Below, piece by piece: positions 1-7,931 of a stretch of 64,000 nt of DNA. Both the position numbers and the translations under genes were made by a program. Every line of letters begins with the position of its first letter. Position 1 is the stretch's first letter. The notes beneath the pieces are model-generated. The model searched no databases and was not told where the DNA came from. It worked only from the letters and a program-made list of their open reading frames with translations. The stretch lies in the NCBI GenBank assembly GCA_029565685.1, contig JAKQNR010000045.1:62001-126000 (forward strand), given 5' to 3'. Source of the stretch: a bacterium (GTDB lineage: Bacteria; Zhuqueibacterota; Zhuqueibacteria; Residuimicrobiales; Residuimicrobiaceae).

Positions 1-1
1 C

Positions 2-664
2 CTCACCGGATCCAACAATCATGACTGGCGATCCACTACCGAGGCGTTGATCAAGCTGTATCAAAACAACGGCTTTCCCTCCGTCACCGTGCTTCATGAT
101 CCGCAGAGGCTGGCGGAAAACCTGGCGTCCTGCGAGGTGCTGGTCAGCAACTGGAACTCCTGGCCCGAGGTGACCGGCCGGCCCTGGGGGGTGAAAAGTG
201 AAGAAGCATTCATCAATTTTATCCGTCAGGGCGGCGGCCTGGTGCTCTTGCATGCCGCCAGCGCCACACTGCAGGATTGGCCCGAATTTCAACGAATGGC
301 GGGCGCGACCTGGCAGCTGGGCCAGACCGGCCATGGACGGATCCATACCTTTCAGGTGGTGATGGCGGATACGCTGCATCCGGTGACGCAGGGAATGGCA
401 TCGTTTGACATCACCGACGAGCTTTGGCATAAAATGGCCCTGCAGCCCGACATCCAGGTACTCTGCCGCGCTTTTTCAGCGCCGGAGCACAAGGGTACCG
501 GTCAGTGGGAGCCGGTGGCGCTGATCACCCGTTTCGGCCAAGGCCGCTGCTTTTACAGCGTTCTCGGTCATGATGTTCAGGCTATGTCATCGCCGGGTTG
601 GCAAAAGCTCATGTTGCGCGGCACTGAATGGGCCGCCACCGGCAGAGTGGAGTTGTGCAAATAA
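2..664 (+). CDS. ThuA-like domain protein, 5' end cut by window edge
   Basis: The reading frame is open from base 2 and already shows the family's N-terminal motif (TGSNNHDW), so the true start lies upstream. ThuA-like proteins have a class I glutamine amidotransferase-like fold and occur in sugar-utilisation loci; the biochemical role is not established. The fragment has the usual central stretch (GGGLVLLHAAS) and the typical C-terminal GHD...GTEWAATG pattern. It lies 31 bases ahead of a Gfo/Idh/MocA gene on the same strand, a pairing common in carbohydrate loci of Planctomycetes and the FCB group. The fragment covers most of a 220-250 residue domain; an N-terminal signal peptide could sit outside the window. 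Confidence 0.85.
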   Translation, partial: LTGSNNHDWRSTTEALIKLYQNNGFPSVTVLHDPQRLAENLASCEVLVSNWNSWPEVTGRPWGVKSEEAFINFIRQGGGLVLLHAASATLQDWPEFQRMAGATWQLGQTGHGRIHTFQVVMADTLHPVTQGMASFDITDELWHKMALQPDIQVLCRAFSAPEHKGTGQWEPVALITRFGQGRCFYSVLGHDVQAMSSPGWQKLMLRGTEWAATGRVELCK

Positions 665-695
665 TTCAACCGGGGTGTCAAATAGGGAGGTCCCC

Positions 696-2048
696 ATGTC
701 CTTGACCAGCTGTTCTCGGCGCACCTTTTTGCAAGCCGCACTGTCGGCTGCCCCTATGCTGATGACGCGATCAGCAGGCGCCCGCGTCGTTCCAGCCAAC
801 GACCGCGTCTGCCTCGGCCATATCGGCGTCGGCGGGCAGGGCAGCGGTCTGCTCAACAATTTTCTTCAGGTCGAAGGCGCCCAGTCCATCGCGGTGTGCG
901 ACTGCTTCGAATCGCGGAGAACAGACCGAGCGCACTATATCGATGCATTTTACGCGAACAAGACCGGCCAGGCCTATCGCGGCACGCGCAGTTATGCGGA
1001 TTTTCACGAACTGCTCGCCAATCCAAAAATCGACGCCGTGATCATCGCCACGCCGGACCATTGGCATGTTCCCATCGCCATGGAAGCGATCCGAGCGGGC
1101 AAGGATGTGTATGTGGAAAAACCGCTGGGCGTCAGTGTGGCGGAGAACCTGGCGCTGCGGCAAGCGGTGCAACAAACCGGAGCTGTTTTTCAGTACGGCA
1201 CGCAACAGCGCTCCGGCTATTATTTTTGGCAGGCGTGCACTCTGGCGCGCAATGGCTCACTTGGCCGGCTGCACACCATCCACGCCTGGTGCACGGACAT
1301 CCACAGTCAGGAATCGGCTTTTACCGCGATCAACGGATCCACGCAGCCCATCCCGGTGCCGCCGGATCTGGATTATGACCGCTGGCTCGGTCCGGCCGCC
1401 TATTCGCCCTACACAGCAGATCGCTGCACGCCCGTCGGCACCTACCACCACTATGACAACTCGATCGGTTTCATCGCCGGCTGGGGCGCTCATCCACTGG
1501 ACATTGCCCAGTGGGGCAACAACAGCGACTTGACCGCGCCGATCGAATATGAGGGGACCGGCGTGATCACCCGCGGCGGTCTCTTTGAGACGGTCTGCGA
1601 TTGGGATATGCACTGCCGCTACGCCAACGGCGTCCTGCTGCGCTTTATGAGCGACGGCGTCGCCGCTCCGGTGGTGCGGCCCTACCATGCGGCGTTTCGC
1701 GATCACGGCACTACGTTTTTCGGCGACGACGGTTGGGTGAGCGTCTGCCGCTCCGGCATTCACGCCTCCTCCGATTCACTGCTTCGGCCGGAGCGCTTAC
1801 GTCATGGGCCGCGGCTGTACCAGAGTTCCAATCATTATCGTAATTTCATCGAGTGCATCCGTACGCGCCGGCCTGCCATCAGCCCGGTGGAGGCTGCGGT
1901 GCAGTCCGATCTCATCAGCCATCTATGCGACATCAGCATTCGGTTGGGGAGAAAGATCCGCTGGTCGCCGCAAAAGGAGGAGATCATCGACGACGTGACG
2001 GCCGCGCGGCTGTTGAACCGGCCACGGCGAAGTCCATATCATCTATAG
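696..2048 (+). CDS. Tat-exported Gfo/Idh/MocA family oxidoreductase (1)
   Basis: This 450-residue protein is a predicted NAD(P)-dependent sugar or cyclitol oxidoreductase. The start at 696 follows an AGGGAGG ribosome site and gives a twin-arginine leader (SRRTFLQAA), so export in folded form with bound cofactor is likely. A Rossmann motif GVGGQG lies near residues 44-49, the EKP motif with its catalytic lysine at 141-143, and the conserved GAHPLDIAQW segment in the C-terminal domain. An in-frame start at 570 would overlap the ThuA gene and lose the leader at the N-terminus. The next paralogue begins 9 bases downstream, so the genes are probably co-transcribed. The substrate cannot be read from the sequence. 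Confidence 0.92.
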   Translation: MSLTSCSRRTFLQAALSAAPMLMTRSAGARVVPANDRVCLGHIGVGGQGSGLLNNFLQVEGAQSIAVCDCFESRRTDRAHYIDAFYANKTGQAYRGTRSYADFHELLANPKIDAVIIATPDHWHVPIAMEAIRAGKDVYVEKPLGVSVAENLALRQAVQQTGAVFQYGTQQRSGYYFWQACTLARNGSLGRLHTIHAWCTDIHSQESAFTAINGSTQPIPVPPDLDYDRWLGPAAYSPYTADRCTPVGTYHHYDNSIGFIAGWGAHPLDIAQWGNNSDLTAPIEYEGTGVITRGGLFETVCDWDMHCRYANGVLLRFMSDGVAAPVVRPYHAAFRDHGTTFFGDDGWVSVCRSGIHASSDSLLRPERLRHGPRLYQSSNHYRNFIECIRTRRPAISPVEAAVQSDLISHLCDISIRLGRKIRWSPQKEEIIDDVTAARLLNRPRRSPYHL

Positions 2049-2057
2049 GGAAAGCTC

Positions 2058-3422
2058 TTGGATCGCAGACAGTTTATCGAAAAAATGATCGCTGCCGGAG
2101 CGGCGCCGCTGTTCCTTCCGGCTCGCATTTTCGGTCGTGCCGGCGCTCCTGCGCCCAGCGAACGATTGACCCTTGCCTGCATCGGCCTGGGCGGACAGGG
2201 CACGCAGAATCTGCGCGCCTTTATCCAGCATCCGGATATCCAATTGGCGGCGCTCTGTGATGTGAACCAGGGCAGCGATGATTATGACATGCTCTATCAA
2301 TTCGACGGTTCGTCCTCAGCCGGACTGGACCCGGCGTTGCGGCGCGCTGTGGAATTTCACCGCGATGCGCAACGTGATTTTTCCAGCAAAAATGTTTCGA
2401 CCTACCGGGATTTCCGCGAACTGCTGCTGCGCCGGGACATCGATCTGGTCAGCGTCTGCACGCCCGATCACTGGCATGGGTTGATCGCCAAGGCCGCTGT
2501 GGAGGCGGGCAAGGACGTTTATTGCGAAAAACCGCTGGTCAACTCCATTCCAGAAGGCCGCGCCCTGTGCAAGGCCGTCGAACGAACCGGCCGTATTCTG
2601 CAGACCGGCAGCCATGAACGTTCCAATGATAGTGTGCGTTTCGCCTGCGAGTTGGTGCGCAACGGCCGCATTGGAAAGTTGAAAGAGATTCGCATCAACA
2701 TGCCGAATAATGAGCCGCAACATCTGCGTATGCAACGCCTGAAGGGACCGGCGCGCTTGCTGCCGGTTCCAGCCGGTTTGGATTATGATTTTTGGCTGGG
2801 CCCGGCCGTTTATGCGCCCTATGCGCAGCATCGAACTCATTTTTGGTGGCGTTATATTCTCGAGTACGGCGGCGGCGAGATGACCGATCGGGGGGCGCAC
2901 ATCCTCGATCTGGCGCAGTTGATCAATCACAGCGACGATTCCGGGCCGATCGAGATCGAGGCCAGAGGCCGGCAGATTCAAAACGGCGTATACGACTGTT
3001 TCATCGATTATGATTTCCGCTGCACCTACGCCAACGGCGTGGTGATGACCGGCGGCAGCCGAGGTGAGCGTGGTCTGCAACTAGTGGGTGAAGACGGCTG
3101 GATTTTCATTCATGTTCACGGCGGCCGTTTAAAGGCGGACCCGCCCTCTTTGCTGCGGGAAAAAATCGGTCTTGACGAAATCCGCATCCGCCGCAGTCCG
3201 GGGCATCACCGGGATTTCATCGACTGTGCAAAAAAACGCACCCTGCCCATGGCGCACGCCGAAATCGGCCATCGCACCGCTTCCATCTGCCATCTGCTCA
3301 ACATCGCCATGCTGACGGGTGAAAAGCTCGCTTGGGATCCGGTTGCAGAACAGGTGACCAATAGCGAACAGGCGAATAGAATGGCCGCTGGGAAACCGAT
3401 GCGCAGTCCCTGGCATCTATAA
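2058..3422 (+). CDS. Tat-exported Gfo/Idh/MocA family oxidoreductase (2)
   Basis: This is a 454-residue paralogue of the preceding gene. The chosen TTG start gives a twin-arginine leader beginning almost at residue 1 (DRRQFIEK); the next ATG, at 2082, would remove the arginines. GLGGQG (about 43-48) is the dinucleotide-binding loop, EKP lies at 157-159, and GAHILDLAQ carries the conserved histidine. Compared with its neighbour it has an insertion of about 20 residues after the first Rossmann strand-helix unit (DDYDMLYQFDGSS region), which could alter the cofactor or substrate pocket. The C-termini of genes 1 and 2 end alike (RSPYHL and RSPWHL), which supports a duplication. Substrate unknown. 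Confidence 0.9.
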   Translation: MDRRQFIEKMIAAGAAPLFLPARIFGRAGAPAPSERLTLACIGLGGQGTQNLRAFIQHPDIQLAALCDVNQGSDDYDMLYQFDGSSSAGLDPALRRAVEFHRDAQRDFSSKNVSTYRDFRELLLRRDIDLVSVCTPDHWHGLIAKAAVEAGKDVYCEKPLVNSIPEGRALCKAVERTGRILQTGSHERSNDSVRFACELVRNGRIGKLKEIRINMPNNEPQHLRMQRLKGPARLLPVPAGLDYDFWLGPAVYAPYAQHRTHFWWRYILEYGGGEMTDRGAHILDLAQLINHSDDSGPIEIEARGRQIQNGVYDCFIDYDFRCTYANGVVMTGGSRGERGLQLVGEDGWIFIHVHGGRLKADPPSLLREKIGLDEIRIRRSPGHHRDFIDCAKKRTLPMAHAEIGHRTASICHLLNIAMLTGEKLAWDPVAEQVTNSEQANRMAAGKPMRSPWHL

Positions 3423-3701
3423 TTTTATGCCGCGATCAGACCTGCGCAGACTGAGTTGCCGCCGATCTGAAGGGTCTGTTGTTGGCATAAGAATTCAGGC
3501 GAAAACCGGCGGTTGTGCGAACCATGCCGCAATTTTCAGGAATCCCTGCTCCCAATGCGATGGATGGCTGCGCGGAGATCAAGCGGTTCCATGGGCGACC
3601 GGCCCATTCGTCGGCCCAGCAGAGTCGATCAGGAGTTGTAGATACGGAGGCGGCTTTGGGGCCTCCTCCACGAACCTGGCCGTAGAAACCGGGAGGACAG
3701 A

Positions 3702-4919
3702 ATGCATACCCCTCATGCTCTCAATCGTCGTCAGTTTCTTAGAAACGCAAGCGGCTCGGCTGTTTCACTGGCCGTCATCAAGCCGGGCTCTGTCTGGTCC
3801 AGTCAGGCCAACTCACGAATCCGCTTGGGGCTCATCGGTTGCGGGTCACGGGGTGTGTGGATCGCGGATCTCTTTCAGGAGCACGGCGGCTATGAGATCA
3901 CGGCGCTGGCCGACTATTTTCCGGAAAGAACTCTGGCTGCGGGAGAAAAATTTTCCATACCCGCCCACCGACGCTTTACCGGGTTATCGGCCTTTCAGAA
4001 ACTGTTAGACAGCGGCACTGTCGATGCGGTGGCCATCGAGTCGCCGCCCTATTTTCACCCCCTTCAAGCCCAGGCTGCGGTGGAAGCGGGCGTGCATGTG
4101 TTTCTCGCCAAACCCATCGCCGTCGATGTGCCGGGATGTAACACGGTGGCCGAGTCGGCGGAAAAAGCCACACAGCGCAACCTGGTTTTTTTAGTGGATT
4201 TCCAAACGCGCACGGATCCTTTTTATCGCGAAGCGGTCAAACGGGTTCATTACGGGGAGATCGGACAAGTGGTCTGCGCGGAGGCCGCTTATCATGACGG
4301 CCCAACCTGGTACAAGCAGAGCGAATATCTGAAAAAGCAGCCGGTAAGCGCAGAGGACCGACTGCGCGCCTGGGGGCTGGATCGCCTGTTGTCCGGCGAT
4401 GTCATCACTGAACAGAACATCCACGCCCTCGACGTCGCCACCTGGGCGTTGGATGCGCATCCGCTGCACGCAGTCGGCAGCGGCGGCCAGTATCGCAAGT
4501 ACGGAACCTGTTGGGATCATTTCTCCGTCCTCTACCAGTTTCCCGACGGGGTGGATCTCACCTTTCATTCCAAACAACTGGGACAGGGCCATGCCGATAT
4601 CCTCTGCCGCATCTATGGCAGCGAGGGCACTCTCCACACCGATTATTTCGGCAGCGTGAGCATCCGCGGTAATCTGCCCTATAAAGGCGGCGAAATGGTC
4701 AATTTATACCGGCGCGGCGCTGCGACCAATATCGCTGATTTTCACCAGGCTGTTTTAACCGGCCGTTGCGCCAACACCACGGTCGCGCCCAGCGTGCGCA
4801 GCAATCTAACCACCATTCTCGGCCGAATGGCGGCGTACCGTCAGACAAAGGTTGCTTGGGAGGAGATGCTCAGTTCTGCAGAAAAATTCGAACCGGATCT
4901 GTCTGGATTGAACCCATAA
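3702..4919 (+). CDS. Tat-exported Gfo/Idh/MocA family oxidoreductase (3)
   Basis: This 405-residue protein starts at an ATG after GGGAGG and has a twin-arginine leader (NRRQFLRN, residues 8-15). The Rossmann loop is GCGSRG (about 46-51). The usual EKP motif reads AKP (136-138), so the catalytic lysine is kept but the glutamate is lost. IHALDVATW keeps the conserved histidine. It belongs to a different subfamily from the two genes upstream: it is shorter and has a different C-terminus. A 279-base gap separates it from gene 2, but only 6 bases separate it from the FGE-like gene downstream. It is probably a periplasmic sugar oxidoreductase; substrate unknown. Confidence 0.9.
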   Translation: MHTPHALNRRQFLRNASGSAVSLAVIKPGSVWSSQANSRIRLGLIGCGSRGVWIADLFQEHGGYEITALADYFPERTLAAGEKFSIPAHRRFTGLSAFQKLLDSGTVDAVAIESPPYFHPLQAQAAVEAGVHVFLAKPIAVDVPGCNTVAESAEKATQRNLVFLVDFQTRTDPFYREAVKRVHYGEIGQVVCAEAAYHDGPTWYKQSEYLKKQPVSAEDRLRAWGLDRLLSGDVITEQNIHALDVATWALDAHPLHAVGSGGQYRKYGTCWDHFSVLYQFPDGVDLTFHSKQLGQGHADILCRIYGSEGTLHTDYFGSVSIRGNLPYKGGEMVNLYRRGAATNIADFHQAVLTGRCANTTVAPSVRSNLTTILGRMAAYRQTKVAWEEMLSSAEKFEPDLSGLNP

Positions 4920-4925
4920 GACGCT

Positions 4926-5702
4926 ATGAAAGACGGGATGATCATCCGCATGGCTCGCTGGGCGCCAAGTTTTCTGCTGGCCGCCATCGTTTACGCGCAA
5001 CAGCCCCCTGCTGCATGCATTGAAAACAGTCTGGGCATACGCTTGCTCTTCATACCGGCTGGTTCGTTTATCATGGGCAGCCCCTATGAACAGACGCCCC
5101 GGCAGGAGGATGAACGGCCGCATAGGGTAATCATCAGCAAACCGTTTTATCTCAGTGAGACAGAGATCACCCAGCAGCAGTGGACCGCTTTGCTGGGTGC
5201 GGATAAAAGCTTTTTCGACGGCGATTCCCTGCCTGTAGAGCGGGTGAGCTGGAACGAAGCGGTTGCGTTCTGTGCGGCCCTGTCGCAAAAAGAGGGAAAG
5301 GAATACCGCCTGCCCACCGAGGCGGAATGGGAATACGCCTGCCGGGCTGCCGGCGATTCGGCGTCCGGTGAACCTCTGGACGAATGCGCCTGGTACAACC
5401 GCAACAGCGAAGAGACCACGCATCGCGTGGCCGGCCGAAAGCCCAACCGTTTGGGCCTTTTTGACATGCTAGGCAATGTGGCGGAGTGGTGCAGGGATTA
5501 TTACGAGGCGGATTATCCGGACGGGCCGGTCATCGATCCTCAGGGCCCGGAGCAGGGCGCCTATCGAGTGATGCGCGGTGGGTCGTGGGCCTCGTCCGCC
5601 CGTGCTTGCCGTCCCGCCAGCCGCAGCGATGCGCCGCCCGGATATCAGCTCAAACAGACAGGATTTCGCATCCTTTTGGAATTTGGATTTGGTTTCGACT
5701 AA
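4926..5702 (+). CDS. FGE-sulfatase-fold (SUMF1/DUF323) protein, exported
   Basis: This 258-residue protein has an N-terminal hydrophobic stretch (about 12-24) followed by a formylglycine-generating-enzyme-like domain. Family landmarks are MGSP, SETEITQQQW, RLPTEAEWEYA, GLFDMLGNVAEW and RGGSW. In true aerobic FGE two cysteines follow RGGS. Here the first position is serine (about residue 223) and only the second is cysteine (about 228), so sulfatase activation by the known copper/thiol mechanism is unlikely. Many members of this fold lack the cysteines and have other or unknown roles. No sulfatase lies nearby. The short spacing to the Gfo gene upstream (6 bases) and the lipocalin downstream (12 bases) suggests one transcript. 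Confidence 0.85.
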   Translation: MKDGMIIRMARWAPSFLLAAIVYAQQPPAACIENSLGIRLLFIPAGSFIMGSPYEQTPRQEDERPHRVIISKPFYLSETEITQQQWTALLGADKSFFDGDSLPVERVSWNEAVAFCAALSQKEGKEYRLPTEAEWEYACRAAGDSASGEPLDECAWYNRNSEETTHRVAGRKPNRLGLFDMLGNVAEWCRDYYEADYPDGPVIDPQGPEQGAYRVMRGGSWASSARACRPASRSDAPPGYQLKQTGFRILLEFGFGFD

Positions 5703-5714
5703 AAAGGAGAAGCT

Positions 5715-6254
5715 ATGCTTCCAATCAATGCGGTAGCAGTGATGAGTTTATCCGTCGGGTTGACCGCCGCTATGGCCGAAACGCTGCCGCTGACAACTGT
5801 AGACAGGGTAGACCTGCAACGCTATATCGGCGTGTGGCATGAAGTGGCTCGAATTCCCACCCGTTTTCAACGTCAATGTGTCAGCGAGGTCACTGCCACC
5901 TACTCGTTGCGCGAGGACGGCGGAATCTCGGTGCTGAATCAATGTCGAAAAAAAGACGGTGCCATGAGCCGCGCCGAGGCGGTCGCCAAAGTGGTGGATA
6001 AAACATCCAACGCCAAGCTGCAAGTCAGTTTTGTCAGCTTGCTGGGCATTCGGTTGTTCTGGGGGGATTATTGGATCATCGGTCTGGACTCCGAGTATCG
6101 ATGGGCGGTTATCGGCCACCCGGAGCGCAAATATGGATGGATTCTGAGCCGAAATCCGGAATTGACCGGCGCTGAGAAAGAGACCGTCTTGAAAATTTTA
6201 GCTGAAAAAGGCTATGACGCCGCTCTGTTCCAATGGGCCGGCCAAAAGCCCTAG
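5715..6254 (+). CDS. blc: Blc-type bacterial lipocalin
   Basis: This 179-residue protein has a signal peptide (about 1-21, ending AMA) and a lipocalin domain. The diagnostic GxW motif (YIGVWHEVARIP) opens the barrel, and the second signature is the YWIIGLDSEYRWAVIG segment. Blc-type lipocalins bind lysophospholipids or fatty acids at the outer membrane and are often lipoproteins. I see no convincing lipobox cysteine here, so a soluble periplasmic form is more likely. AAAAAGGAG precedes the ATG. It is the last gene of the plus-strand run and converges on a sugar-kinase gene about 300 bases away. Confidence 0.93.
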   Translation: MLPINAVAVMSLSVGLTAAMAETLPLTTVDRVDLQRYIGVWHEVARIPTRFQRQCVSEVTATYSLREDGGISVLNQCRKKDGAMSRAEAVAKVVDKTSNAKLQVSFVSLLGIRLFWGDYWIIGLDSEYRWAVIGHPERKYGWILSRNPELTGAEKETVLKILAEKGYDAALFQWAGQKP

Positions 6255-6556
6255 CAGTGTGACAAGCGTTTGCGCCGCCAGGCGCTGCAGCTGTTGCTGA
6301 TGAATGGTACTCGGGCTTGACGTTTCTTCCTGCAGAAGGACAGAGCTGGAGTTATTTGCAAAGAGGGCTTGAGCGAGAGCTCGAGAAAACAGGCAGCGCG
6401 CCGTGTTGGCGTATCTTGCCGTATAGAAGGATTGCTGCACTTTATTTTGATGTTTGTTCTTTTTTCGTGACTATGCCTTTGTTCGCAATGACGGGGTTGA
6501 TGGCAAAACAGCTACTTGGGAATCTTTCCCTGGAATAGATCTTTATAAACAAAGCC
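6255..6556. other. Convergent intergenic region with a degenerate GTCATTGCGA-type repeat
   Basis: This 302-base gap lies between the ends of blc and the kinase gene. I see no convincing gene in it. Around 6429-6492, GGATTGCT is followed about 50 bases later by TTCGCAATGACGG. On the minus strand this reads GTCATTGCGAA...AGCAATCC, which resembles the end signatures of a widespread family of short dispersed intergenic repeats. The interior matches poorly, so this would be a decayed copy. No clear rho-independent terminator was found for either convergent gene. Confidence 0.4.
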
Positions 6557-7903
6557 TCATCCGCTCTGCCCCATATTTCCCAGCATGCTCATTGCATTTC
6601 GCGCCGCACCACAGGCGGCCTCTTCCTGTTGTCGGGACATCACCAGTGGAAGCTGAAAAACCTGTTCCGCCATTTTTCGCAGCAACGGGTTGCGGCGCAG
6701 CGCATTGCCGCTGGCCATCAGACGCTTGCGGTTGCGCAATATTTCGGCAGGCAGCATGTTGTACAGGTTGGTGAATATCCCCTTGGCCAGGCTGCGGCTC
6801 CACGCACCCAATTGAACATTATTCCAACGGATCCCATGAACTGCGGCTCGCAGATCGGCGTCCCAGCGCTCGCCGCGCAGATACGGCTCAAAGGTCAGCG
6901 CATCGTTCGCCGCCAGTCCCAGCCGGTTGAGGCGGCGAAAAATAAATTCCTGTGCCGGCGGCTGCACGCCCATTTCTTTCATCCAGCCGGCCAGGGTGTT
7001 TGCAAGCCACGCCCAAGCCGATCCGCCGTTGAGGGCGGCCGCGGTGAGCAAATGCCGGTTGCCAGGATACGGCCTCAGCTCCCAGGTTTTTCCTTTTCGT
7101 GTGGCCCACTTTTGCTCAGACTGCGTCAGCGCTGAAATCTGCGCACCGGTTCCTAGAGTGAGCGCCAGTTCCTCTTCCGGATGCTTGAGCGTGGCGAGAA
7201 GCGAGGCCTGGTTATCGCCCAACGCCACAGTGACAGGAAGGCCGGCCGGCACTCTCCATTGCAGAGCTTTTTTATCAAGGAGCTGTCCGGCGAGTGTTCC
7301 ACATGGGACAATGGGGGGCAGCCAGGCGGACTGAATGTCAAGACGCCGCAGGGCCGCGTCATCCCAGCTCAATCGCTCCAGGTCGAAACATCCCCAGGAG
7401 GCGGCATTGGTCGGATCGATGAAAGGTTTTGAACTGCCGATGAGCCGCGCAATCAAATAATCGGCGATGGTGGCGGCTGAAAAGGTCTTCCGCGGCAGAC
7501 ATTGATTGGCTTTGAGCCATGCGAGCGAGGCCAAACCATATCCGCTGTCCAACGCATAGCCGGTTTTGTGTTGCAGTGAATGGATAAAGTGATCTTGCAA
7601 ACAGCGCCGGTCCTGCCAGGTGATCAGGGGCGTCAGCGGTCGTCCTTGTCGATCGAGCAACAGTAGACTGTGCATCTGTCCGGTCACGCCGATGGCCTTG
7701 ACGCGGCTGCGCAGCTCTAGCGCCAGCGCACGGACCACACGATCCGCGGTTTTCAGTATTTTATCGGGATTCTGTTCCGACCGATCCGCTGCCGTGGCGA
7801 TGTCCGCACGATGCGCCTGGCTCGCCGCCGCTCGACAGCGTTTCCGTTTATCCAGTATGACGGCAGAGACCGAAGTCGTGCCGATATCTATGCCCAGAAA
7901 CAT
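6557..7903 (-). CDS. FGGY-family carbohydrate kinase, sedoheptulokinase-like
   Basis: This 448-residue cytoplasmic kinase starts with the phosphate-1 motif GIDIGTTSVSAVILD. It carries GVTGQMHSLLLLD, ITWQD, the catalytic aspartate in ALGDNQAS (about D230), and the C-terminal nucleotide-binding stretch LTLGTGAQIS. Family members phosphorylate ketoses or polyols with ATP. The GDNQAS segment and the short C-terminal domain look closer to sedoheptulokinases than to xylulokinases, but I cannot fix the substrate. It lies 28 bases downstream of the isomerase gene on the same strand, so the pair probably acts in sequence as isomerise-then-phosphorylate. The usual family length is about 500, so this is a compact member. 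Confidence 0.88.
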   Translation of the reverse strand: MFLGIDIGTTSVSAVILDKRKRCRAAASQAHRADIATAADRSEQNPDKILKTADRVVRALALELRSRVKAIGVTGQMHSLLLLDRQGRPLTPLITWQDRRCLQDHFIHSLQHKTGYALDSGYGLASLAWLKANQCLPRKTFSAATIADYLIARLIGSSKPFIDPTNAASWGCFDLERLSWDDAALRRLDIQSAWLPPIVPCGTLAGQLLDKKALQWRVPAGLPVTVALGDNQASLLATLKHPEEELALTLGTGAQISALTQSEQKWATRKGKTWELRPYPGNRHLLTAAALNGGSAWAWLANTLAGWMKEMGVQPPAQEFIFRRLNRLGLAANDALTFEPYLRGERWDADLRAAVHGIRWNNVQLGAWSRSLAKGIFTNLYNMLPAEILRNRKRLMASGNALRRNPLLRKMAEQVFQLPLVMSRQQEEAACGAARNAMSMLGNMGQSG

Positions 7904-7931
7904 GACAGGCTCCAGTACAGGAATAAGAGGG

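Noticed and set aside
3646..3666. GGAGGC...GCCTCC hairpin before the third oxidoreductase
   Set aside because: The stem is only 6 bp with a nine-base loop and no T-run, so it is not a convincing terminator.
3427..4008. Open frame of 193 codons overlapping the third oxidoreductase start
   Set aside because: It runs out of frame into a clear Gfo/Idh/MocA gene, has low-complexity Arg/Ser composition and no ribosome site.
4926..5702. Active formylglycine-generating enzyme
   Set aside because: Only one of the two required cysteines is present and no sulfatase is nearby.
6317..6538. 73-codon open frame in the blc-kinase gap
   Set aside because: No family resemblance and no ribosome site; it crosses the degenerate repeat.
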